From positions 62,001-126,000 of the forward strand of contig NZ_RFFG01000006.1 in the NCBI RefSeq assembly GCF_003696215.1: a stretch of DNA of 64,000 nucleotides, given 5' to 3'. The translations under genes and the position numbers were made by a program. The stretch comes from Actinomadura harenae. Lineage in GTDB: Bacteria; Actinomycetota; Actinomycetes; Streptosporangiales; Streptosporangiaceae. Each line of letters starts with the position of its first letter. Position 1 is the first letter of the stretch. The notes under the pieces were generated by a model. It did not search any database and was not told the origin of the DNA. It worked only from the letters and a program-made list of their open reading frames with translations. Below are positions 8,740 through 17,006 of the stretch, piece after piece.

Positions 8740-9865
8740 CCGCGCCGTCGGCGGCGTCCGTGGCGGCGTCCGTGGCGGCGCCGGAACCGGCCGCGCCGGT
8801 GAGCGCGGCGAGATAGACGTCCCACAGCGGGCCGTGGTCGGGAGCCTCGACCGCGGCCCGCAGCCGTTCCGGCTCCCCCGGCTCGTAGAACCGCGTGAGC
8901 GCGGCGGCGAGCGAGGCGACGTCGTCGGGGTCGGCGAGCAGGCCGTCCTCCCCGTCGCGGACCTGGTCGGGGAACCCGCCGACCCGGGTCGCGACCACCG
9001 GGACGCCGTGCTCGAACGCCATCCACACGTTCTGCGAGGCCGTCGCCGCCCGGTACGGCAGGACGAGCGCGTCCGCCGCCGCGAACAGCCCCGGCACCTC
9101 CGACGCCGGGACGTACCCGGGCCGCAGCTCGACCCGGCCCTTCAGCCCCAGCGCCGCGACCAGCTCCCCGGTCTCCTCCAGACCGCCCCAGAACTCGCCC
9201 GCGACGGTGAGCGACACGTCCGGCGGGCCCTCGGCGAGCGCCCGCAGCAGCACGTCCAGCCCCTTGTACGGGCGGACGATCCCGAAGAACAGCAGCCGCC
9301 CGCGGACGCCGTCCCCGCGCTCGACCTCACCCGACGGGGTCGGCAGGTGCGCGGGCATCTCCGCCACCCGCACCGGACGCGCCGTCAGCGTCCGTGCCAG
9401 CTTCGCCTGCTGCTCCGAGTGCACCAGCACTCCGGACACCCGGGTCAGCAGCGCCTTCATCAGCGGACGGTCGTACTGCCTCCGCTCGTGCGGCAGGACG
9501 TTGTGGCACAGCGCGACCACCGGCGTCCGCCGTCCGATCCCCGCGAGGATGCCCAGGTAGGCGGGCACCTGGATCGGGCTCAGGACGGCCAGCACGACCA
9601 GGTCGCAGCCGCGCAGCGACCGGCCGGCGCGCCACCAGCCGTCCGGACGCCGCCAGTCGAGCCGCCGGAGCGTGTCCGGGAACGGCTCGCCCTCCGGCTC
9701 GGTGATCGTCTGCTGCCCCGGGTACAGGAACCCGGGGTACTGGGCCCGCCAGGACTCGACGACCACCTCGTGGCCGGCGGCGGCGAGCCGGTGCGCCAGC
9801 TCGGTGGTGTGATGCGCGCCGCCGCCCTTGTAGGGGAAGGCCGGCCCGACGACCGCGATCCGCAT
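8711..9865 (-). CDS. GT4-family glycosyltransferase
   Basis: 384 residues. GT-B fold beginning [20 protein letters not shown] (glycine-rich donor loop, His-rich segment), [11 protein letters not shown]-terminal [36 protein letters not shown] and [14 protein letters not shown]. The last 30 residues are an Ala/Asp/Gly-rich tail ([17 protein letters not shown]) encoded where the gene overlaps trxA. It starts 4 bp after the GT2 gene stop with GGGGGGA upstream, so the two are likely cotranscribed. Donor and acceptor unknown. Confidence 0.85.
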   Translation of the reverse strand: MRIAVVGPAFPYKGGGAHHTTELAHRLAAAGHEVVVESWRAQYPGFLYPGQQTITEPEGEPFPDTLRRLDWRRPDGWWRAGRSLRGCDLVVLAVLSPIQVPAYLGILAGIGRRTPVVALCHNVLPHERRQYDRPLMKALLTRVSGVLVHSEQQAKLARTLTARPVRVAEMPAHLPTPSGEVERGDGVRGRLLFFGIVRPYKGLDVLLRALAEGPPDVSLTVAGEFWGGLEETGELVAALGLKGRVELRPGYVPASEVPGLFAAADALVLPYRAATASQNVWMAFEHGVPVVATRVGGFPDQVRDGEDGLLADPDDVASLAAALTRFYEPGEPERLRAAVEAPDHGPLWDVYLAALTGAAGSGAATDAATDAADGAATPGAAPGP

Positions 9866-9869
9866 TCGG

Positions 9870-11114
9870 CTAGTCCCCCCGTGACCGCACGATCAGGTCC
9901 GCGAGCAGGGCCATCGACCCGATGATCAGCCCGGTGACGAAGATCAGGATGGTGTTGCTGGCGAAGTACCCGAAGTGCCAGACCATATCGAACACGCCCT
10001 TGGCGAGGCCGACGACGATCAGCCACAGCGCCAGGGGCATCAGCACCTTGAGCGGGTTGAAGTACATCACCATGCGCAGCACCTGGAGGATGTACCGGTA
10101 GGCGTCCTTGACGAAGTGGAACTTCGAGGTGCCCGCGCGCTTGGCGTAGTCGATCGGCACGTACGCGACGTGGTGCTGGTTCGACAGGAACGCGATGGTG
10201 ATCGTCGTGACGCAGGAGAACCCGGGCGGCAGCAGCCGCAGGTAGGGCAGCGACACCTGGCGGCGGAACGCGCGCAGCCCGGAGTTCAGGTCCGGGATCC
10301 GGGTGTTGGTGAGCCGCTCGGCGACCTTGCGGATGAACCACTTGGCCGGGACGCGCAGCAGCTTGTGGGTGCCCTCCTCGGACGTCCGCGCGCCCACGAC
10401 CTGGTCGATCGAGGCGTCCTGGTCGAGCATGGCGACCAGCTCGGGGATCCGCTCGTTCGGGTAGGTCATGTCGGCGTCGGTCCACACGACGATGTCGCCG
10501 CGCGCCTGCTGGGTGCCGAGCCGCCGGACGGTCCCGGACCCGCTGTTGTGCCGGAACGCGACGACCTTCATGCTCGGGAACCGCGGCGCGGCCTCGCGCA
10601 GCCGGGCCAGCGTGTCGTCGGTGGAGCAGTCGTCCACGGCGAGCAGTTCGTAGGCCATGCCGCTGTTGTCCATGGCCTTGGTGATCCGCTCGACCTCGTC
10701 GAGCACGTGGTCCTGCTCGTTGTAGCAGGGCAGGACGATCGTCACGTGGACGGGCCGGTCGTCCTCGGGAGCGGCCCGGAAGGCGGCCTCGGGCCCGGCC
10801 TCGAACAGCGTCCGCGTGCCTGTCTCAGTCCCGGTGCCTGTTCCGGCCGCGGGCCCGGTCACGGGCGCCGTCACGGTGTCCTGCAAGGCGCCGTCCTCGA
10901 CGTCCGGCGCAAGATCCGGCTCGACGTCCGGCGCAAGATCCGGCGCGACGCCCGGTGTGACATCGGGAGCGACGTCGGAGAGGGCGTCGTGCGCGGGTTC
11001 GGCCGCGGGCCCGGCCTCGGTGGTGGTCTCGGGGGCCGCGTCGGTCGCCGGGGCCGCTTCCGGAGCCTGCTCCGGGGCGTGCGTGGTGGTCGAGGCGGCG
11101 GGCTGGGTACTCAC
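9870..11114 (-). CDS. GT2 polyprenyl-phosphate glycosyltransferase, DPM1/GtrB-like
   Basis: 414 residues. Residues 1-120 are a low-complexity Ala/Pro/Glu region with APDLAPDVEP repeats. The GT2 domain follows: VTIVLPCYNEQDHVLDEVER, AVDDCSTDDT, WTDADMTYPNE (DxD-type motif), and LNSGLRAFRR. The C-terminal third has two hydrophobic segments (about 343-363 and 376-402). Such enzymes load mannose or glucose onto undecaprenyl phosphate for use by extracytoplasmic GT-C enzymes; the next gene upstream encodes such a candidate. GTG start without a Shine-Dalgarno; TATCCT lies 8 nt upstream. Confidence 0.88.
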   Translation of the reverse strand: MSTQPAASTTTHAPEQAPEAAPATDAAPETTTEAGPAAEPAHDALSDVAPDVTPGVAPDLAPDVEPDLAPDVEDGALQDTVTAPVTGPAAGTGTGTETGTRTLFEAGPEAAFRAAPEDDRPVHVTIVLPCYNEQDHVLDEVERITKAMDNSGMAYELLAVDDCSTDDTLARLREAAPRFPSMKVVAFRHNSGSGTVRRLGTQQARGDIVVWTDADMTYPNERIPELVAMLDQDASIDQVVGARTSEEGTHKLLRVPAKWFIRKVAERLTNTRIPDLNSGLRAFRRQVSLPYLRLLPPGFSCVTTITIAFLSNQHHVAYVPIDYAKRAGTSKFHFVKDAYRYILQVLRMVMYFNPLKVLMPLALWLIVVGLAKGVFDMVWHFGYFASNTILIFVTGLIIGSMALLADLIVRSRGD

Positions 11115-11122
11115 GCAGGGCG

Positions 11123-11128
11123 AGGATA
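11123..11128 (-). promoter_or_regulatory. -10 box for leaderless GT2 gene
   Basis: TATCCT on the minus strand, 8 nt before GTG 11114. It lies inside the 19-bp gap after the membrane protein gene. Confidence 0.4.
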
Positions 11129-11133
11129 GCCGG

Positions 11134-13218
11134 TCACGGCCGCGGGGGCTCGGTGATCCACACGTCGAGGTTCAGCGTCCAGGTCCCCTTGGGGGGCTTG
11201 ACCAGGGTCCGCTCGTCCTGCCGGGTGCGCAGCGTCATCGCGTGGACCGGCTGCCCGTAGGGGGCCACCTCGCCCGCGGTGGCGCCCATGAGGACGGGCA
11301 CGCGCCCCGCGTCGTAGATCTTGCCGGTGACCCGCCAGACGTCCGCGGGCGTGGCCTCCGGGGACAGCCGCGCGGACGGCTCGCCGCACATGCTGCGGAT
11401 GACCTGGAGGAACTGGTCGGCGTAGCTCTGGTCGAGGATGACGACCGACCGGCCCGGCCCGATCCGGGCGCACAGGTCGCGGACGGCGGCGACCTCGTGC
11501 TGGTGCGTCCGGGCGGCCATGAACGGCGCCGACGACAGCCCGATCGGGATGCCGAGGACCGCGCACGAGGAGACCGCGACCACGGCGGTCGGGCGCCGTC
11601 CGTACCCGGTGCGCCGGACGCGCCGGACGAGCCACGCCGCCGCCCACACCGCGAGCAGCAGCAGCCCGGGGATGACGACCGCGATGAGCCGCCGGGACGC
11701 CCACGGGTGGTCGGGGGTGATCCCGGGCCGGTAGAGCACCAGGACGGTCGTCCAGACGATCACCCCGTACGGGAGCAGCCACTCCGGGGTGCGGCGCCGC
11801 AGCAGCCGCCTGACCAGCAGCGCCGCGCCGAACGTGGCGGCGAGCAGCGCGGGCACCCCGATGTACCAGATCACCCAGTGCATGGACAGCTCGGAGTACT
11901 GGCGGGTGCCGTCCAGCGGCAGCCGGTTGATCCGCTGGACCTCCTCGATGAAGTGGGCGTTCTGCGTGTCGTCGGCGTTCGCCGGGACGCGCCGGACGGT
12001 CTGCAGCCAGGGCCGCGCGACCAGGAGGGCGACGACGGCGAGGGTGAGCCAGGCGGCCAGGTCCGGGATCCGGCCGCGGGCGGCCAGGGCGGCCAGGGCG
12101 CGCAGCCGCGGCCCGGTGCGCTCCCACCGCAGCAGGACGACCATGACGGCGGTGAGCGCGACCAGCACGACGGTCAGCGCGAGCAACGGCACCAGCGAGG
12201 CGCGCAGGTAGACCAGGTAGGGGCGGGACAGCAGGAATCCCTCGGTGAGGCCCAGCGCGACCCCGGCGGTGAGGCCGAGCGCGAGCGGCACGCCGGTGCG
12301 GCGGCGGCGCGCGACCAGCAGCCCGGCGAACACCACGACGGGCAGGACGTCGCGGAGCCCGTCGATCCGGACGAGGACGATCAGCCCGAGCATGCCGCCG
12401 GCGAGGAACGCCTTGGCCCGCGCCGAGGACGGCATGAGCCGCCAGTACCGGCCGGTGCGGCGCGGCTCGTCCACGGCCTGGGCGCGCACGTCGTAGAGCA
12501 TCGCGAGCCCGCCGAACAGCAGGACCATCGCGGGCAGCTCGCTGTAGGTGGACCGGGACACCCAGATCATCGGGAGCGTCAGGGCGAGCAGCAGCGCCCC
12601 GGCGGGGGCCCAGCGGGGCCCGACGAGCCGGGCGACCAGGCCGCCGAACGCCAGGACGGCCGCCGCGCCGAGCAGCGGCGCCATCAGCAGCATCGCGCGG
12701 ACGCCGCCGAGCCAGCCGCCGAAGGTCAGGACCAGCGGCAGCCCGGCCATGAACTGCGGCTCGATGTCGTTCCCGACCTGGTAGAAGGCGAGCGAGCCGA
12801 AGCCGAGCGCCGGGTCGCCGCCGCCGAACGCGGCGCGGTCCTGGGCGATCGGCAGCGAGCCGTGGTCGTTCAGCCAGAGCGCGAACTGCACGTAGGACGC
12901 CGGGTCGCGGCGCACGATGATCTGCTCGGAGCACATCGCGACCTGGACGACCAGGAAGACGGCCGCCACCAGCAGGACGCCGACGGCCGACCAGCGCGGC
13001 ACCGGCCCGATCGGCCCGGGGCGCGGCTCGTCCGCGGCGCGCGGGGCGTCCCTCAGGCCGAGCCACAGCACGACGGCCGCGACCGGCACGAACAGGGCGA
13101 ACGTGGGTCCCAGGTCGAGGACGCCGCCCAGCAGCAACGGCGCGGACACCGTCAGCCACGCCACCAGCAGAAGGGCGGGTGCGACGGTGATGCGGGCGAG
13201 CAGCCGCCCCGCGCTCAT
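11134..13218 (-). CDS. large polytopic membrane protein, GT-C-like (possible glycosyltransferase)
   Basis: 694 residues with about 12 hydrophobic segments and a C-terminal extracytoplasmic region (about 580-694). RRDPASYVQFALWLNDHGSL, with an Asp soon after the first membrane spans, resembles the catalytic acidic loop of GT-C enzymes such as ArnT/PMT, which use polyprenyl-phosphate sugars; this assignment is by architecture only. The frame is open 31 codons upstream of ATG 13218, but GGGGGAACC fits this ATG best. The DPM1-like GT2 directly downstream could supply its donor. Confidence 0.75.
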   Translation of the reverse strand: MSAGRLLARITVAPALLLVAWLTVSAPLLLGGVLDLGPTFALFVPVAAVVLWLGLRDAPRAADEPRPGPIGPVPRWSAVGVLLVAAVFLVVQVAMCSEQIIVRRDPASYVQFALWLNDHGSLPIAQDRAAFGGGDPALGFGSLAFYQVGNDIEPQFMAGLPLVLTFGGWLGGVRAMLLMAPLLGAAAVLAFGGLVARLVGPRWAPAGALLLALTLPMIWVSRSTYSELPAMVLLFGGLAMLYDVRAQAVDEPRRTGRYWRLMPSSARAKAFLAGGMLGLIVLVRIDGLRDVLPVVVFAGLLVARRRRTGVPLALGLTAGVALGLTEGFLLSRPYLVYLRASLVPLLALTVVLVALTAVMVVLLRWERTGPRLRALAALAARGRIPDLAAWLTLAVVALLVARPWLQTVRRVPANADDTQNAHFIEEVQRINRLPLDGTRQYSELSMHWVIWYIGVPALLAATFGAALLVRRLLRRRTPEWLLPYGVIVWTTVLVLYRPGITPDHPWASRRLIAVVIPGLLLLAVWAAAWLVRRVRRTGYGRRPTAVVAVSSCAVLGIPIGLSSAPFMAARTHQHEVAAVRDLCARIGPGRSVVILDQSYADQFLQVIRSMCGEPSARLSPEATPADVWRVTGKIYDAGRVPVLMGATAGEVAPYGQPVHAMTLRTRQDERTLVKPPKGTWTLNLDVWITEPPRP

Positions 13219-13371
13219 CGGTGGTTCCCCCGGACGTCCATCGAAGCGGAGCGTATCGGCATCCCCCCGCCCGCGAGGCCGCGCGACACCGGGTGCGCCC
13301 GAGGTCAGCACCGGGGCCGCCGGGGTCGGCGCCGGGCGCGCCCGAGGTCAGCGGGATCGGCGGCCGGGGCG

Positions 13372-13377
13372 TACGCT
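13372..13377 (+). promoter_or_regulatory. -10 box for leaderless TIGR03089 gene
   Basis: TACGCT, 6 nt before ATG 13384; identical hexamer and spacing to the box at 7406. Confidence 0.5.
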
Positions 13378-13383
13378 CCGTCC

Positions 13384-14196
13384 ATGACGGCTCCCAAGAT
13401 CGCGACCGATCCCGCCGGCCTGTTGCGGGCCCGTGTGGATTCGGATCCGTCCCGGCCCTTTGTCACTTTCTACGACGACGCGCGGAACGAGCGGATCGAG
13501 CTGTCGGCCCGCGTCTTCGACAACTGGGTGGCCAAGACCGCCAACTTCCTGGTGGACGGGCTCGGGGCCCAGGCGGGCGACAAGGTCGTCCTGGCGCTGC
13601 CGGGGCACTGGCAGACGCTGGTGTGGCTGATGGCGTCGTGGTCCGCCGGACTGCACGTCCATCTGGACGGGCCGGAGGAGGTCGAGGGGCCGTATCTCCT
13701 GGCGGTGGCCGAGGAGGATCTGCCCGGGATCGACGACTCCGGGGCGGACGAGGTCGTCGGCCTCTCCCTGCACGCGCTGGGCGGGCCGATGGCGGACGTC
13801 CCGCCCGGCGTGACCGACTACGCGGTGGAGGTTCGGGCGCACGGCGACCGGTTCCGGCCCGAACGGTCCTTTGCCGACGACCCGCTGCTGACTGTGACAA
13901 AGACCACATACACCGGGGCGGATCTGGTCACCGAGGCACGGAAGTCCGCCACGGAGTGGGCCTTGGACGCGCGTGACCGCCTGTTGGTTCACGTGCCTCT
14001 CGCCACCCGCCAGGGGGTTCTGATCACTGTGCTCGCACCGCTAGCCTCAGGATCTTCCGTCATAATCCAACGAAACTTTGACAAAGCGTCGCTAGATCGG
14101 CGTTTGACCCTGGAGCATGTGACCGCAGTGGCCGGAGAACCGGCCGGAACCGCCGCAGCGAATGCCGGATCCGGACCCGTTCGACGGCTCGGCTGA
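13384..14196 (+). CDS. TIGR03089 family protein
   Basis: 270 residues. Resembles the first subdomain of acyl/aryl-AMP ligases (VTFYDDARNERIELSARVFDNW, then VVLALPGHWQTLVWLMASWSAG) but has no P-loop AMP-binding motif (SGTTGxPK) and no C-terminal lid, so adenylation is unlikely. TIGR03089 proteins occur in actinobacteria beside LCP and glycan genes; the function is not established. It sits 60 bp before an LCP gene on the same strand. Confidence 0.85.
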   Translation: MTAPKIATDPAGLLRARVDSDPSRPFVTFYDDARNERIELSARVFDNWVAKTANFLVDGLGAQAGDKVVLALPGHWQTLVWLMASWSAGLHVHLDGPEEVEGPYLLAVAEEDLPGIDDSGADEVVGLSLHALGGPMADVPPGVTDYAVEVRAHGDRFRPERSFADDPLLTVTKTTYTGADLVTEARKSATEWALDARDRLLVHVPLATRQGVLITVLAPLASGSSVIIQRNFDKASLDRRLTLEHVTAVAGEPAGTAAANAGSGPVRRLG

Positions 14197-14256
14197 CCTA
14201 ATCTCTGACTGATTCCGCGACCCCCAAGGGCGGGCCCGACCCCCATCACGGAGCCG

Positions 14257-15702
14257 ATGAACGACAACCCCATGTACATGGAGTACGTCGACGACGCCGA
14301 CTCACCGGAGCCGACGCGCCGACGTGGCTGGCGCATCCTCGGCTGGGTGTGCATCGGCCTCTCGGCCGTGATGGTCGCCGGCTCCCTCACGATGTACGGC
14401 GTCTACCGGAAGATGTTCGGCAACATCGCGCACGAGGACACCAACGCCCTCGTCGGCCCCAACCGGCCGAAGAAGCTGAACAGCGCGATGAACATTCTGA
14501 TGCTCGGGTCCGACAGCCGGGCGGGCGCGAACGCCGCCTACGGCCGCAGCATGAAGAACGACCCGCCGCGGTCCGACACGATCATCCTGCTGCACCTGTC
14601 GCCGGGCGGCGGCGGGGCGTTCGGCGTCAGCTTCCCCCGCGACCTCATGGTGCCGATCCCGTCCTGCAAGAAGCCCGACGGCAGCGGCACCACCCCCGCC
14701 CAGCCCAAGGCGATGATCAACTCGGCGTTCACGCTCGCCGGGCCGTCCTGCACGGTCAAGACCATCGAGAGCCTCACGAACCTGCGGATCGACCACTTCA
14801 TGGAGGTCAACTTCGTCGGGTTCAAGTCGATCACCGACGCCGTCGGCGGCGTCCCGATCTGCCTGCCCAAGGACGTCAACGACCCCAAGTCCAAGCTGCA
14901 CCTGACCCGGGGCAAGCACGTGATCAAGGGTGACGAGGCGCTGTCCTACGTGCGCGTCCGGCACGGCCTCGGCGACGGCTCCGACCTCAGCCGCATCAAG
15001 CGCCAGCAGAAGTTCATGGGCGCGCTCGCCAACAAGGCGATGAGCGCGGGCGTCCTCAGCAACCCGGACAAGCTGCTGAAGCTGATCAACGCGGGCACCA
15101 AGTCGCTGCGGACCGACAGCGAGCTCACCGCGACCACGATGCTGAAGATCGGCACGGGCATGCAGGGCATGACGTCCGGCAAGCTCCGCTTCATCACCGT
15201 CCCGTGGGGCGCGGACCCGGCCGACCGCAACCGGGTCGTGCTGAACCAGGCCGCCGCCGACGCCTTCTTCTCCGCGCTGCGCAACGACCGCTCGGTGCCG
15301 GACGAGAAGAAGAAGCCCGCGGGCGGCGGCGCCGCCGCGCCGAAGATCCCGGCGAGCCAGGTCAAGGTGCGCGTCTTCAACGCCAGCGGCATCGCCGGCC
15401 AGGCCGGACGGGTCGGAGCCGCGCTCCGCTCGCAGGGCTTCCAGGTCGAGGTCGCGGGCAACCACGCCACGACCACCACCAAGGTCCAGTTCGGTCCCGG
15501 CGCCGACCAGCAGGCCAAGACGCTGGCCGCGCTGGTCCCCGACGCCCCGGCCCCCTCGGCCGCCGCGCCGGGCCGGGCCGGCACGGTCGACCTGATCATC
15601 GGCACCGACTGGACGAACCTCAAGACCGGAAAGTCCGGCGGCGCCATCCCCAAGCAGCAGGGCGAGATCAAGGCCGACGACAACATCTGCGACGGCAACT
15701 AG
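14257..15702 (+). CDS. LytR-CpsA-Psr (LCP) family ligase with LytR_C domain
   Basis: 481 residues. Cytosolic N-terminus, one membrane span (about 27-49), then the LCP domain: NILMLGSDSR (79-88, Asp and Arg of the metal/pyrophosphate site), RSDTIILLHL (105-114), FPRDLMV (126-132, conserved Arg). Acts outside the membrane, transferring polyprenyl-pyrophosphate-linked glycopolymers to peptidoglycan. Residues about 365-450 form a LytR_C domain (VRVFNASGIAGQAGRVGAAL). A second LCP gene lies at 60.7 kb, so the cluster has two ligases. CACGGAG precedes the ATG. Confidence 0.93.
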   Translation: MNDNPMYMEYVDDADSPEPTRRRGWRILGWVCIGLSAVMVAGSLTMYGVYRKMFGNIAHEDTNALVGPNRPKKLNSAMNILMLGSDSRAGANAAYGRSMKNDPPRSDTIILLHLSPGGGGAFGVSFPRDLMVPIPSCKKPDGSGTTPAQPKAMINSAFTLAGPSCTVKTIESLTNLRIDHFMEVNFVGFKSITDAVGGVPICLPKDVNDPKSKLHLTRGKHVIKGDEALSYVRVRHGLGDGSDLSRIKRQQKFMGALANKAMSAGVLSNPDKLLKLINAGTKSLRTDSELTATTMLKIGTGMQGMTSGKLRFITVPWGADPADRNRVVLNQAAADAFFSALRNDRSVPDEKKKPAGGGAAAPKIPASQVKVRVFNASGIAGQAGRVGAALRSQGFQVEVAGNHATTTTKVQFGPGADQQAKTLAALVPDAPAPSAAAPGRAGTVDLIIGTDWTNLKTGKSGGAIPKQQGEIKADDNICDGN

Positions 15703-15713
15703 CCCGAGCACCC

Positions 15714-15780
15714 CGCGGAGGCCGGGGGGCGTCCCCCCGACCGGCCCCCGGCCCTCCCAGGCCGGGCCCCGGCCTCCGCG
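15714..15780 (+). terminator. GC-rich hairpin after the LCP gene
   Basis: A perfect 14-bp inverted repeat (15714-15727 with 15767-15780) encloses a second small hairpin (GGGGGG / CCCCCC). No T-run follows. It may terminate or attenuate transcription before the acyltransferase gene. Confidence 0.6.
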
Positions 15781-15811
15781 TCCGCCGAAGTCCCCACACC
15801 GGCAAGGACCC

Positions 15812-16945
15812 ATGACGTACACCGGCACCCCTCCCGCACCCCCGCGCATCGCACACCCACCGATCCGGGTGAGTCCCCCGGGAGAGGCGCCGACCCCGCC
15901 GCCGGTGACGGACGGGAACGCTCCACTCACTCCGGGCAACAGGCCGCGCAAGCAGCGCGACCCGTTCTTCGACAACGCCAAGTTCATGGCGATCCTGCTC
16001 GTCGTCATGGGCCACTGCCTGGCGCAGCTGGGCAACGTCCCGCTGGCCAGGACGCTGTACCTGGCGATCTACATGTTCCACATGCCGCTGTTCATCGTGA
16101 TCACCGGCTACTTCTCCCGGAACTGGACGTTCTCGGCGGGCCGCACCCGCAAGCTGATCACGGCCGTGGGCGTGCCCTACGTGGTCTTCCAGTTCGCCTA
16201 CACGGTCTTCGACTGGGCGGTCGGGCGGAACAAGCTCGAGATCAGCCTGCTCGACCCGTACTTCCTCACCTGGTTCCTGTGCGCGCTGTTCCTCTGGCGG
16301 CTGTCCACCCCGGTCTGGCAGCAGATCCGCTGGCCGGTCGCCGTCGCCGTCGGGTTCTCGCTGCTGTCCTACATGAGCGACCTCGGCAGCACGCTCGACC
16401 TGCACCGGGTGATCGGCCTGCTGCCGTTCTACGTGCTCGGCCTCTGCCTGAAGCCGCAGCACTTCGAGTACCTGAAGAAGCCGATCCTGCGGCCCGTCGG
16501 CGCGGCGCTCCTGATCGGCGCGGTCGGCGTCGCCTGGTTCGCCCGGACCCGCATGGACCTCAACTGGCTGTACTGGAAGGACCCGCACAGCGACTTCGCG
16601 GTCGACAACATCACCGGCTCGGCGATGCGGCTCGGGATGATGGCCTGCGCGTTCGTCCTGATCGGCGCCTTCCTCACCCTGGTGCCGCGGCGACAGACCT
16701 GGTTCACCAAGCTCGGCGCGACCACCCTCTACGCCTACCTGCTCCACGGCTTGCTGACCCGGTTCATCGGGTACATGGGCTGGTGGGACATGTCGTTCCT
16801 GCACACCGTCCCCGGGGTCCTCGTCGTTCTGGCGGGCGCCTGCGCCGTGGGGACCCTCCTCTGCTCCAAGCCCGTCGTGACCTGCTTCCGGTGGGCGATG
16901 GAGCCGAGACTCGACTGGGCTTTCCGCAGAACACCCGTCGGATAG
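15812..16945 (+). CDS. membrane acyltransferase, acyltransferase-3 / fucose-4-O-acetylase-like
   Basis: 377 residues. A proline-rich cytosolic N-terminus (1-45) precedes about ten hydrophobic segments. Conserved opening DPFFDNAKFMAILLVVMGHC has the family His, and FHMPLFIVITGYFSRN is the second signature. These proteins acetylate or succinylate sugars of lipid-linked or wall glycans using cytosolic acyl donors. Placement between an LCP ligase and the wall-polymer polymerase suggests it decorates the same polymer. The acyl group cannot be predicted. Confidence 0.88.
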   Translation: MTYTGTPPAPPRIAHPPIRVSPPGEAPTPPPVTDGNAPLTPGNRPRKQRDPFFDNAKFMAILLVVMGHCLAQLGNVPLARTLYLAIYMFHMPLFIVITGYFSRNWTFSAGRTRKLITAVGVPYVVFQFAYTVFDWAVGRNKLEISLLDPYFLTWFLCALFLWRLSTPVWQQIRWPVAVAVGFSLLSYMSDLGSTLDLHRVIGLLPFYVLGLCLKPQHFEYLKKPILRPVGAALLIGAVGVAWFARTRMDLNWLYWKDPHSDFAVDNITGSAMRLGMMACAFVLIGAFLTLVPRRQTWFTKLGATTLYAYLLHGLLTRFIGYMGWWDMSFLHTVPGVLVVLAGACAVGTLLCSKPVVTCFRWAMEPRLDWAFRRTPVG

Positions 16946-17006
16946 CCTGCACCAAGCCGAATCCTGATCCGGATTCGACCACCTCTAGACCATCCGTTGG
17001 AGTGTC

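Noticed and set aside
10890..10960. Possible repeat array (CGTCCGGCGCAAGATCCGGC repeats)
   Set aside because: These are in-frame codon repeats for the APDLAPDVEP region of the GT2 protein, without CRISPR spacing or cas genes.
10816..13383. An 850-codon upstream extension of the TIGR03089 frame
   Set aside because: Runs antisense to the large membrane protein gene and reads as Asp/Gln/Arg-rich noise; ATG 13384 with a TACGCT box is the sensible start.
13384..14196. Functional acyl-AMP ligase
   Set aside because: Lacks the P-loop and the C-terminal lid domain; kept as TIGR03089.
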